A stretch of 64,000 bases of DNA from JAJFUE01 sp041687335. GTDB taxonomy: Bacteria > Sumerlaeota > Sumerlaeia > MVZB01. Under the pieces are notes generated by a model. It did no database searches and was not told the origin of the DNA. It saw only the letters and a list, made by a program, of their open reading frames with translations. Of this stretch, positions 24,240 through 32,923 are shown one piece after another. Position 1 is the stretch's first letter; every line of letters starts with the position of its first letter. The position numbers and the translations under genes are program-made. Location: contig JAWLCE010000024.1 in NCBI GenBank assembly GCA_041687335.1, positions 1-64,000 of the forward strand, in the 5' to 3' direction.

Positions 24240-25517
24240 ATGAAGTTCTTTGCCCATCTCCTGCGCCGACACCTCCTCCAGTTTCCAGGCCGCGTTTTGG
24301 CCGCGCTGGCGGTGCTGGCACTGGCGGCCTCGTTGATGCTGGCTTTGGCGAGTGCGGGCGCCACCCTGCAATTCCGCCTCGGGCCTTGGCTGGCCGAGAT
24401 TTTCCCTGCCGAGCGAGTCCGCCTTGAACCTGGCCGAGCCAACGTCGGGCCGCTCCAGATCGAGGGTCGCCCGATCACCGACGCCACCATCGCCTCCTTG
24501 CGCGAGCTGCCTCGTGTCACAGCCGTCTACCCCATCGAGGCGGTTCGCTTTCCCGTCCGCATCGAGGGCCAGCTCTTTGGCGAGGTGCTCTACTCCGATG
24601 TGGTCATCCACGGCGTGCCCCGCGAGCTGGTTGAGGATGCCATCGCGCCCACCACCCGATGGGCTATCCCCCAAGGCGCCGAGCCTTGGCCTGTCGTCGC
24701 CTCCTCCTATTTCCTCGATCTCTATAATATGGGTCTGGCGCGAGCCGCGGGGCTGCCGCTGATCAGCCCCAGCAACATCATCGGCCGCAAGTTCCGCGTC
24801 TATTTTGGCGAATCTTCGATTGGCCTCGGGCGCACCGCCGAGCGCGTCCGCTTCATCGATGCCTCGGTCGCCGGCCTCACCTCGCAGCCGGCCCTGCTGG
24901 GTCTGGCGATGCCGGCCGATGTGGTCAGCAATTTAAATCGCATCTATGCCCCCAACCAGCCGACGATTTATGTTCAGGTCGTGGCGCAGCTTGAGCCAGC
25001 AGCCGATCGCGATGCATTCTTTGCCCAGGCGCGCACGCTCGGGCTTCACCCCAGCCGCCAGGAACTGCTCGGCTCCCAGCTCAAGCTCGCGGTGCGATTT
25101 GCGGGTTGGGGGCTCTTTGGGCTGGCGCTGGCGGTGCTGGCGCTGGGCCTGCTGAATTTTTACCAGTTCTTCACGCTCAGCTTCCATGCCCGGCGGGTGG
25201 ACCTGGTGCGCCTGCGCGCGCTTGGGATGACCCCGCGCGCGGCGGCGCTGCTGGCGGTGGCCGAGGTGGCCGTGGTGGCGGTGGCGGCGCTGGCGCTCGC
25301 GTTGGCACTCAATTACGCCCTTACGCTTGCCCTGGCCGATAGGATCACGCCCTTGCTGGAGCGCCTCGCGACGCTACCGGCCGGTCTTTTCGATCCCTCT
25401 CCGCTGTGGCTCGCGCTGGCCGCGCTGGCGATCCTCGCCGCAGCGCTCCTGCCGGCCCTTCCCATGCTGCGCACCGCGGCCCGCGCCCCCATGGGTGATG
25501 TCATCAGGGATTTGTGA
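24240..25517 (+). CDS. FtsX/MacB-like ABC-transporter permease, orphan
   Basis: 425 residues. One N-terminal helix (RVLAALAVLALAASLMLALA), a periplasmic domain of about 240 residues (contains IHGVPRELVED, FRVYFGESS and FVRFIDASVAGL-type segments), and three C-terminal helices (about 280-420: WGLFGLALAVLALGLLNF, AALLAVAEVAVVAVAALALALAL, ALAALAILAAALLPALPMLR). The cytoplasmic loop VDLVRLRALGMTPRAAAL is the coupling segment typical of FtsX-like permeases. This is half of the usual 3+1 layout and there is no ATPase (MacB/LolD-like) or second permease next to it, so its partner must be encoded elsewhere. No SD before the ATG. Substrate unknown. Confidence 0.8.
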   Translation: MKFFAHLLRRHLLQFPGRVLAALAVLALAASLMLALASAGATLQFRLGPWLAEIFPAERVRLEPGRANVGPLQIEGRPITDATIASLRELPRVTAVYPIEAVRFPVRIEGQLFGEVLYSDVVIHGVPRELVEDAIAPTTRWAIPQGAEPWPVVASSYFLDLYNMGLARAAGLPLISPSNIIGRKFRVYFGESSIGLGRTAERVRFIDASVAGLTSQPALLGLAMPADVVSNLNRIYAPNQPTIYVQVVAQLEPAADRDAFFAQARTLGLHPSRQELLGSQLKLAVRFAGWGLFGLALAVLALGLLNFYQFFTLSFHARRVDLVRLRALGMTPRAAALLAVAEVAVVAVAALALALALNYALTLALADRITPLLERLATLPAGLFDPSPLWLALAALAILAAALLPALPMLRTAARAPMGDVIRDL

Positions 25518-25543
25518 CCGAAGCGTCCACCGGCGCGGCGGCG

Positions 25544-27001
25544 CTACTCTTCATCGCGCCCGAACATCGCGTATTTACACATTTTATTATGCAGGCTTTT
25601 GCGGCTGATGCCGAGCAAGTCGGCGGTATCCTGCCGGCGGCCGGCGGTACGCTCAAGAGCGGCCTCAATGATCCGCCGCTCGATGGCGCCAGCAACCTGA
25701 TCCAGCCGCTGGGCCAGCGGAACCGAGAATTCATCAAGCGCCCCGCCGGCAAGTTGTTCCTCGAGCAGGCGCGCCAAGTCGGCCCCGGCCTCGGCAAGTT
25801 CAGACGGTTCCGCACCGCCCGGTTGTCTCCCCTGCCCCAGGCCCGGCGGCAGCGCCGCCTCGTCGATCAACTGTCCCGTGGCCATCACCATGGCCCGCTG
25901 GAGCGTGTTCTCAAGCTCCCGCACATTTCCCGGCCAGCCGTGGGCCTCAAGGCGTGCCATGGCGGTCGGTGTCAACCCCTCGATCCGCTTGCCGAAGCGG
26001 GCATTGAACTCGCCGATGAAGTAGTTGACCAGCAACGGCAGATCCTCCAGCCGTCGCCGCAGCGGGGGCAGGTGAATCGGCACCACGTTGATCCGGAAGT
26101 AGAGGTCCTCACGGAAGGTTTTCTCACGCACCATTTCCCCCAGATCACGGTTGGTGGCCGCGAGAATACGCAGATCGACCGGGCGAGACTCATTGGAACC
26201 CACCCGCTCGATGCGATGCTCCTGCAACACCCGCAAAAGCTTGGCCTGGAGCGCCAAGGGCATCTCGCCGATCTCGTCTAGAAGAATCGTCCCGCCACCG
26301 GCGGCCTCGAAGCGACCCGGGCGCATGCAGGTGGCGCCCGTGAAGGCGCCGCGCTCGTGGCCAAACAGCTCGCTTTCGAGCAGGTTTTCAGGGATTGCCG
26401 CACAGTTGACCGTCACGAAGGGACCGTCCCGCCGCGGGCTTGCCTTGTGAATCGCCCGCGCGACCAACTCCTTGCCGGTGCCGCTCTCGCCGCTCACCAG
26501 CACCGTGACATCGTGCGCCGCCACCCGCTCGACCAGCGAAAACACCTGCGCCATCGCCGGCCCCGCCCCGATGATCCCATGGCGCTCGGGAGCCGCCAGG
26601 CTGAGCTGGTTAAGGCGTCGCAACAACTGCTGCTTTTCCAGCGCGCGCAGCACCACGATCCGCAGCTCATCAATGTTGAAAGGCTTGCTGAAGTAATCGT
26701 AGGCTCCGGCCTTGAGCGCCTCGATCGCCTGCCGCTGCGAGCTGAACGCCGTGATCATCACCGCCAGCGCCTCGGGATAGAGCTGGCGGATGCTGGCCAG
26801 CGCTCCCATGCCGTCCATGCGCGGCATCTTCATGTCGAGCAGGTAAAGGTCATATGGCTGGTGGCGGGCTCGTTCAACCGCCTCGGCGCCGTCGACCGCC
26901 TCATCGACCACACAGCCCTCGCGTTCGAGGAGCTGGCGCAGCACGAACCGCAACGCCTCCTCGTCATCGACGACCAGCACACGATGAGGCGCCGCATTCA
27001 T
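25544..27001 (-). CDS. Sigma-54-dependent response regulator, NtrC/AtoC type
   Basis: 485 residues. Receiver domain 7-120 with the phosphorylated Asp in YDLYLLDMKMPRMDG and VVLRALEKQQL; AAA+ domain 145-385 with Walker A GESGTGKE, GAFTGA (FGHERGAFTGATC) that contacts sigma-54, Walker B GGTILLDEIGEMP, and the arginine-finger region FREDLYFRINVVPIHLPPLRRR; then a Fis-type HTH (IERRIIEAALERTAGRRQDTADLLGISRKSLHNKM). It activates sigma-54 promoters when phosphorylated. Its start overlaps the stop of the upstream kinase gene by 4 nt, so the pair is a two-component system. Target genes not evident; I saw no convincing -24/-12 promoter in the window. Confidence 0.96.
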   Translation of the reverse strand: MNAAPHRVLVVDDEEALRFVLRQLLEREGCVVDEAVDGAEAVERARHQPYDLYLLDMKMPRMDGMGALASIRQLYPEALAVMITAFSSQRQAIEALKAGAYDYFSKPFNIDELRIVVLRALEKQQLLRRLNQLSLAAPERHGIIGAGPAMAQVFSLVERVAAHDVTVLVSGESGTGKELVARAIHKASPRRDGPFVTVNCAAIPENLLESELFGHERGAFTGATCMRPGRFEAAGGGTILLDEIGEMPLALQAKLLRVLQEHRIERVGSNESRPVDLRILAATNRDLGEMVREKTFREDLYFRINVVPIHLPPLRRRLEDLPLLVNYFIGEFNARFGKRIEGLTPTAMARLEAHGWPGNVRELENTLQRAMVMATGQLIDEAALPPGLGQGRQPGGAEPSELAEAGADLARLLEEQLAGGALDEFSVPLAQRLDQVAGAIERRIIEAALERTAGRRQDTADLLGISRKSLHNKMCKYAMFGRDEE

Positions 27002-28512
27002 GGCCCGCTCCTGTCGCCTGCAGCGGCCGATTCAATGGGGAAGCGCATGACGAAGGCCACGTGGTCGGGGCCGGTCTCCACGTTCAGTTCACCACCATTT
27101 TGGACCACAATCTGGCGCGCGATGGTCAACCCCAGCCCGCTGTGGCGCTCGCGCGTGGTGTAAAAGGGATCAAATATGCGATCGCAGGCATCCGAAGCTA
27201 TCGTTGAGCCCTGGTTGTGGACGCGAAATTCACAGACTGGCCGGTTTTCATGCTCCGCCACGGCCACCGACAGCGTCACGACGGCACCGGCCGGCGAAGC
27301 CTCATAGGCATTCTGGAGCAGCTTGGCAAGGGCTTGCGCGACACGCTCGGCCTCGATGCGCAAGGGCGGCAGTGATTCGCCTAGCATTTGCTGGAGCACA
27401 ATGGATGCCCGACGCGTTTCCTCGACCTCGCCATCGACCTGCACCCGCGCCAGCTGAATGATCTCCTCGACATCGGACAGCCGCGCGGCTCCGCTGGAGG
27501 CATCGGTCAGGTCGAGCAGCCGTCCAATGAGCAGGTCGATCCGGTCAACCTCCCGCACCATGCGCCCGACACACTCGCGTCCGGTGGTGCCCAGTTGATC
27601 CTCGAGCTGGATCAGCTGGCTCAAACCCTTGATCGCCCCCAGCGGGTTGCGCAGCTCATGAGCCAGGCCGAGGCAGAACGTGCCGAGCGCGGCAAGCTGA
27701 TCGGTGCGGCCCAGATGTTCCGTCAGGTCGCGCACGGGCGCGGTATCCCGAAAAAACAGCAGCCGACCCTGAGGTGCCTGATTTGAATCGCGCAGCCATG
27801 TCGAACTGACCGTGATCCGGTTGCCCTCCCCCGTGGCCAGGGTCAATTCTGTGGGACGGCCCTCGGCCAGGTCCAGCAGGTGCGCCATTGCATCGAGCAT
27901 CAACTGACGCGTGGCGTCCGGCAGCTCATCCCCCAGATCCTGAAGATTACGCCCGACAAGCGCCTGTTCGGGCAACTGCAGAATCCGCGCCGCCAGCGGG
28001 CTTGCCGCCGTGACCACGTCATGGGCATCGGTGGCGATTGCGCCCAAAGGCAGGCAGGCCATCAGGTGGCGATCTCGCTCTGCGGTCACCGCGCGCAACC
28101 TCGCGAGCATGTCATCAAAGCTCCGTCCCAAATCCTCCAACTCGGCCGCAGCTGGCGGACGCGTCGGGGGTGTCTCATAACATCCTGTGGCCACCTTTCG
28201 GGCGACCGCCTCCAACGCCCGGATGGGTCTCAACACCGCCAGAGCCAGCAGCAGCCCGACCAGCGCCGCCAGCAGCGCCAGCACAATCATCGCCGACAGG
28301 TGCAGCCGCAGCAGGTCGTTTGCCAGTTCGCCCCCCCCGCTGGCAACCAACTCGTCCCAATGCCGCCCCAGTGCCCACCGCGAAAAGATCGCATGCATCA
28401 GGGTGAACAACACCAGCATGGCCGGAATGCTGATGATCAGTCGCGTGCGCCAACGCGAGTCAGCGGCGGACGCCGACGGCAGGCAATGATCCGGCATGGT
28501 AATCAGATGCAT
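26998..28512 (-). CDS. NtrB-type sensor histidine kinase with HAMP and PAS
   Basis: 504 residues. TM1 (TRLIISIPAMLVLFTLMHAIF, about 25-45) and TM2 (AMIVLALLAALVGLLLALAVL, about 75-95) bracket a short 30-residue periplasmic loop, so sensing may be in the membrane or cytoplasm. Then a HAMP segment (RPIRALEAVARKVATG), a PAS domain (MACLPLGAIATDAHDVVTAASP, about 148-260), HisKA with GLAHELRNPLGAI (phospho-acceptor His) and HATPase with N-box LLQNAYEASP, F-box RIFDPFYTT and G2 HSGLGLTIA. The G1 motif is altered: where DNGxG is expected it reads FRVHNQGSTIASDACDRIF. Pairs with the NtrC-type regulator that follows with a 4-nt overlap. Confidence 0.94.
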   Translation of the reverse strand: MHLITMPDHCLPSASAADSRWRTRLIISIPAMLVLFTLMHAIFSRWALGRHWDELVASGGGELANDLLRLHLSAMIVLALLAALVGLLLALAVLRPIRALEAVARKVATGCYETPPTRPPAAAELEDLGRSFDDMLARLRAVTAERDRHLMACLPLGAIATDAHDVVTAASPLAARILQLPEQALVGRNLQDLGDELPDATRQLMLDAMAHLLDLAEGRPTELTLATGEGNRITVSSTWLRDSNQAPQGRLLFFRDTAPVRDLTEHLGRTDQLAALGTFCLGLAHELRNPLGAIKGLSQLIQLEDQLGTTGRECVGRMVREVDRIDLLIGRLLDLTDASSGAARLSDVEEIIQLARVQVDGEVEETRRASIVLQQMLGESLPPLRIEAERVAQALAKLLQNAYEASPAGAVVTLSVAVAEHENRPVCEFRVHNQGSTIASDACDRIFDPFYTTRERHSGLGLTIARQIVVQNGGELNVETGPDHVAFVMRFPIESAAAGDRSGP

Positions 28513-28689
28513 GCATTCGCTCTAGGCAGAGGATAAAACCAGGATCAGCCGACCGGCCACAATCCTGCAACTCTCATATCGGCGATTGGCGTGCCGGACT
28601 GAAATCCACGTCATACGCTTTAGTAGGCGGCATGTCGGGTCGATAAGCAGAACTGCCGATTTCCCGTGATCCCCGGCCCATGGTGGAGC

Positions 28690-28719
28690 TTGCAACCTCA
28701 ACTCGAAAGTGAACATAAT
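28690..28719 (+). promoter_or_regulatory. Possible promoter for a leaderless FHA-GAF-PP2C transcript
   Basis: TTGCAA (28690-28695), 18 nt, CATAAT (28714-28719); the ATG lies 8 nt after the -10 and has no SD. Initiation at or near the A of ATG would give a leaderless mRNA. Tentative but better than the permease case. Confidence 0.4.
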
Positions 28720-28727
28720 CTCATTCT

Positions 28728-30434
28728 ATGCTCGTTCAACCGCCACTTTCACCTATCCTCCGCACCTGCCGCCTTGTCATAGAGTCTGGCGAGCATGCCG
28801 GCATGATCTATCCGCTTCACGAGGCGGTCGTGACCATCGGCCGAGGCCCCGACAATATCATCCAGATCATTGACCCACGCATGTCTCGCAATCACACAAC
28901 TCTGCAGTTCCGGGACACCTGCTGGCATGCGCGCGATAACGGCAGTAAGAACGGAACCTGGGTTAATGGTGAGCAGATTTGTGGCGAATATCGGCTCACC
29001 TTCGGCGACCTGATCCAGGTGGGCGAGACAACCTTCTGTTTTGAGCAGGAGAGTGTGGCTCGTGACCTGGCCGCCACTTCGGGCTCGGGCATGCGGCTGC
29101 TGCAGGACGACAAGCTGATCGTGCCCAGCCACGTCATCCGGCTCAATGAAGAAAATACTCCCGTCCCCTCCTCCACCCGCATCCTGCACGACAACGACCG
29201 CCATCGGCTCGAAGTACTCTATAAGGTCATGGATGTGACCAGCACGCTGCAGGACCTGGATGACCTGCTCGAACACGTCGTCGACCTGATCCTCTCGGCG
29301 CTCACGCCCGATCGCGTCGGCATCCTGCTTTACGACCCCGCAGAAAATCTGCTGCTGCCCAAGGTGATCCGACGACCACTCAATTCCAACGAGGACATCA
29401 TTATTTCGAACTCGATCATCGAGCGTGCGATCGACGAGAAATCGGCGCTGCTGGTGGGCGACGCGGCCCAGGACCGGCGCTTCAGCGCCTCTGAGTCAAT
29501 CGCAACCCAGCAAATCCGCTCGGTCATCTGCGCCCCGTTAAGCTGCAAGGGAGTGCTGCAGGGCGTGCTTTACCTGGACCGTCGCGGCGGCTCGGCTGGC
29601 TATGACCAAAACAGCCTGCGGCTGGCCGCCGGAATCGCCAACCAAACATCCGTGGCCATTGCCAATTGCCGCCTGCACCGCCAACTGCTCGAAAAGCACG
29701 TCCATGAGCGCGAACTGGCGATCGCCCGCTCCATTCAGGAGCACCTGCAACCGCGCGACCTGCCGAGCCCACCCGGCTTCGAGCTGTTCGGGTTCAACCG
29801 CCCGGCGCAAATGGTGGGGGGCGACTATTATGACGTCATCGAACTGCCCGACGGGCGGGTTGTGATGGCCGTGGCTGACGTTTCGGGCAAGGGCGTGCCG
29901 GCAGCCATCCTGCTGGCCGAGGTGCGCACCGCGGTTCAGCTTGAAACCCGTGGCCTGAGTGGTCATCAGTTGATCGATATCATGAGCCGGCTCAATGAAT
30001 TGCTTTGCCGCGACGCCTCAGACAACATGTTTGTCACGATGGTCCTGGCGGTGCTCGACCCCGCCAGTCGACGCCTGACTTATTGCAATGCAGGTCATGT
30101 CCAATCCCTGCTGCGCAGTCCCAATGGGCGGATCGAGATGCTCGATAAGGGTGGCTGCCTGCTGGGTGTCATTCCCGGTGCCGTCTTCGAGCAGGACACG
30201 ATCGAACTGGCGCCTGGCGTAACGCTGCTGATGTATTCCGATGGCGTCACCGACACAATGAATGTGCGTAATGAATGTTTTGGCCATCAGCGGCTGAGCG
30301 ATCTGCTGGGGGTCTTGGGCAAACAACCGGCCGAAAAAATCTGCCGCCGTATTGACGAAGCCGCGCTTGACTACAGCAACGGCGTCGACCCCTTCGATGA
30401 CTTCACTCTTCTCGTCCTGCGCGCGCTCGATTAA
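28728..30434 (+). CDS. FHA-GAF-PP2C (RsbU/SpoIIE-like) serine phosphatase
   Basis: 568 residues, cytoplasmic. FHA domain at about 15-100 (VVTIGRGPDNIIQIIDPRMSRNH, DNGSKNGTWVNG) binds phosphothreonine peptides; GAF domain at about 150-325 (LYKVMDVTSTLQDLDDLLEHVVDL, ICAPLSCKGVLQGVLYLD); SpoIIE/PP2C domain at about 335-568 with GGDYYDVI, VADVSGKGVPAAILLAEVR, YCNAGH and LLMYSDGVTD, carrying the Asp residues that bind the two metals. Such proteins dephosphorylate anti-sigma-antagonists in partner-switching. No RsbV/RsbW homologue is adjacent. It is divergent from the NtrB/NtrC pair. An FHA input implies a Ser/Thr kinase elsewhere in the genome. Confidence 0.95.
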   Translation: MLVQPPLSPILRTCRLVIESGEHAGMIYPLHEAVVTIGRGPDNIIQIIDPRMSRNHTTLQFRDTCWHARDNGSKNGTWVNGEQICGEYRLTFGDLIQVGETTFCFEQESVARDLAATSGSGMRLLQDDKLIVPSHVIRLNEENTPVPSSTRILHDNDRHRLEVLYKVMDVTSTLQDLDDLLEHVVDLILSALTPDRVGILLYDPAENLLLPKVIRRPLNSNEDIIISNSIIERAIDEKSALLVGDAAQDRRFSASESIATQQIRSVICAPLSCKGVLQGVLYLDRRGGSAGYDQNSLRLAAGIANQTSVAIANCRLHRQLLEKHVHERELAIARSIQEHLQPRDLPSPPGFELFGFNRPAQMVGGDYYDVIELPDGRVVMAVADVSGKGVPAAILLAEVRTAVQLETRGLSGHQLIDIMSRLNELLCRDASDNMFVTMVLAVLDPASRRLTYCNAGHVQSLLRSPNGRIEMLDKGGCLLGVIPGAVFEQDTIELAPGVTLLMYSDGVTDTMNVRNECFGHQRLSDLLGVLGKQPAEKICRRIDEAALDYSNGVDPFDDFTLLVLRALD

Positions 30435-30515
30435 ACCCGAGCACGCCTCAGCAACGGTCATCGCTTCGGCCTGAGTCATAGGCCCTGGGGCCTTCCGTTG
30501 CGTCCACGGCCACAA

Positions 30516-32894
30516 CTATTTTACAGCAGATTCCTGCGCCGCGCGTTGCTGCTGGTCGATGCGTTCGCGCGTAGCCTTGAGCCGCTCAAGCAACCGACCC
30601 GCCTCCACATGCTCGGGCGAGGCCTGCAACACCCGCCGGACGAGCCGCTCGGCAGCGGCATAATCGCGCTCCCCAAAGAACTCGACCAATGCCATCGCAT
30701 TCCAGACTTCGATGGCGTGGGTGGGCTGCTGGACCCGTGGGGCCAGTCCATTTAGCAACCGCCTCGCCGGTTCGTAGCGCTGGAGTTCGATCAGATAACG
30801 GGCCGCAAACAAGCCGAGGTCAAAGTCGGTTGGGTAGCTGTTGGCGGTATATTCGACCCATGTGGCAGCCTCGTCATTCTTGTCCTGCGCCTCAAGCACC
30901 GAAACATATATCCTTGCCAAATCAACATAAGAAACCAGCTTAAGCCGCATCATGCATGTATTAATAATCGTGCGGGCGGTCTCATGGTTGCCCAGATCGC
31001 GATGTATCCGCGCCAGGTGCAGGTAGCTCAGGTAACGGGTCGGGTCCAGTTCCAGCGCGGTCTGAAGCTGGTGGGCGCCCTCGCGCATCAGCCCCCGCTC
31101 GGCCAGTTGCAAGCCATAACCCTCCAACGCCTGGGCCCGGCGTGCCGAGTCGGGAGCCACCGTCACCGCGCGCTGGTATAATTCGCTGGCGCGTTGCCAA
31201 CGGCCGCGATTGCGTTCCAAGTCGGCCAGGTCAATCAAGGCGCCATAGCTGTCTGGATGGTGCTCCAGTTCGCGCTCGAGCAATGGCGCGATGCGCCGGT
31301 CCAGCCCCTGCAGGCTCGCCACCAGCGCCAGCCTCTGCATATGGCCCCGCCGGTGGGGTTGCTCGCTCGCGATCTGGTCGGCAAGCAATTGATCCAATGC
31401 AGCGTCATCGCCCGCAGCGGCATAAAGCCCGGCCCTAAGTTCGATGGCCCGATCCACATCAGCCGGGCGCGTCAGCAGATCGTTTAATTCGGCCTCGACC
31501 TCACGGGCGCTGCTGAGCCGCTGACGCCGGATCAATTGGTCAAGCAGCATCAGCCGCGGGTAGGGATTTTCCGGTTGCAGGCGCGCCTCGGCCTGCCACA
31601 AGCTGACGTCGTCGCGCCACGCCTGGCCGCGCATCCAGCCATGGACGGCAAGCAGGGACCAGACCGCCAGCAGACCCAGCACCAACGCACGCGCTGGTAA
31701 CCCAGCCGGCAACGCCAGCCAGGCCGGTGTCAGGCGCGCCACCAGCACTCCAACCCCCAACCCCAGCCCCGGCAGGGCAAAAAGCAAGGGTGTCTCACTG
31801 AAGAATACCGGCCGCGGCACGATATGGGAGATTGCCAGCAGCGCCGTCAGTGTCATTGCCAGCCCCAGCCCCCCCACCGAGCGCCGCCGCCATAACCACA
31901 CGCACAGCCCCGCCAGGGCCGCCAGCGCCAGCCATCCCAGCCAGGCCGGGGGGGCCAGCGTCGCATCATGCGCCAGCGACCAATTGACCGTCGGGTTGAC
32001 CGGCCACAGCAGGCGCCCCAAGCCGGTGGCGAATGATGAGCCGATCATGCCAAACTGCGTCGCCGGCAGGTTTTCACCACCCGCGATGGAATTCATAGCC
32101 AAGGAACCCAGCGCTACCGTGCGCAGCACCATATATATCGAGCCGACCAGCGCCAGCGGCAGAAAGACCACGGCCAACTGGATTGGCTGAAACTCACGCG
32201 CACTCATCGCACTCCGGGCCACTTCCCGCCCCACGCGCGTCAGCGAAATCGGCTTCTCTCGCGGCGTCAGCACCCATTGTCCCGCCAGCCAGAGCGGCAG
32301 GATTGCCCCCAACTCGTGAGAGCCGATAGCCAATATGCCCAGCAACATCAAGCTTGCTGCCGTCAACCCGTGGCCGATGCGGCCATCCCGATAAAGTTGA
32401 AGCACCCAGAGCGCCCCCAGCACACCGATCAGCGCCAGCATCAGGCCCTGGCCCTCCACCAGGCGAACGGCATGCCCCGCCATTGGGTGGACGGCCACCG
32501 TCAGAACCGCCGCCAGCCTCATCCCCTGATGGGGGGTCAGCCGGCTGATCCAGCCCAGCATCACCAGCAGCACACCCACCCAGAGGAGCAGATTGAAGCC
32601 ATGGTAGCTGGAGGGGCTTTCGCCCCAGCTCGACCATTGCATCCGCAGCAGCATGGCATGCACCGGTCGATAGGGCGTCGCCCCCTCAATGGCCGGCAGC
32701 GGCGCCAGCCAGAGCCGGCTAAGCGGAGCGTCGCTCTTCAATTGTGGGTTGGCCGATGTCAGCACCCGGTCGGGATCAAGCAATTCATTGTCGATGGTGT
32801 TCCAATAGAGCACCACGGCCAAGGCGGCTACCAGCAGGGCAAGCCATGGCGACATGATCGAACGGCGGGTCGGATGGGCGGCCTGATACGGCAT
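30516..32894 (-). CDS. TMTC-like membrane protein with C-terminal TPRs
   Basis: 792 residues from the ATG at 32894; the longer frame would overlap dapB by 58 nt, and no start has a clear SD. The N-terminal half has about ten membrane helices, beginning LALLVAALAVVLYWNTIDNELLDPDRVLTSAN, then YRPVHAMLLRMQWSSWGE and YHGFNLLLWVGVLL: these match the pattern of TMTC proteins (ND..D....N, YRPL, FHL.N). The C-terminal 370 residues are TPR-like units (YGALIDLADLERNRGRWQRASELYQRAV, ALELDPTRYLSYLHLARIHRDLG, EVWNAMALVEFFGERDYAAAERLVRRVL). TMTC proteins are O-mannosyltransferases in eukaryotes; the bacterial role is unclear. Follows dapB on the same strand. Confidence 0.8.
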   Translation of the reverse strand: MPYQAAHPTRRSIMSPWLALLVAALAVVLYWNTIDNELLDPDRVLTSANPQLKSDAPLSRLWLAPLPAIEGATPYRPVHAMLLRMQWSSWGESPSSYHGFNLLLWVGVLLVMLGWISRLTPHQGMRLAAVLTVAVHPMAGHAVRLVEGQGLMLALIGVLGALWVLQLYRDGRIGHGLTAASLMLLGILAIGSHELGAILPLWLAGQWVLTPREKPISLTRVGREVARSAMSAREFQPIQLAVVFLPLALVGSIYMVLRTVALGSLAMNSIAGGENLPATQFGMIGSSFATGLGRLLWPVNPTVNWSLAHDATLAPPAWLGWLALAALAGLCVWLWRRRSVGGLGLAMTLTALLAISHIVPRPVFFSETPLLFALPGLGLGVGVLVARLTPAWLALPAGLPARALVLGLLAVWSLLAVHGWMRGQAWRDDVSLWQAEARLQPENPYPRLMLLDQLIRRQRLSSAREVEAELNDLLTRPADVDRAIELRAGLYAAAGDDAALDQLLADQIASEQPHRRGHMQRLALVASLQGLDRRIAPLLERELEHHPDSYGALIDLADLERNRGRWQRASELYQRAVTVAPDSARRAQALEGYGLQLAERGLMREGAHQLQTALELDPTRYLSYLHLARIHRDLGNHETARTIINTCMMRLKLVSYVDLARIYVSVLEAQDKNDEAATWVEYTANSYPTDFDLGLFAARYLIELQRYEPARRLLNGLAPRVQQPTHAIEVWNAMALVEFFGERDYAAAERLVRRVLQASPEHVEAGRLLERLKATRERIDQQQRAAQESAVK

Positions 32895-32923
32895 GAGGCA
32901 GACAAACGGTCCTTGCGGAAGGG

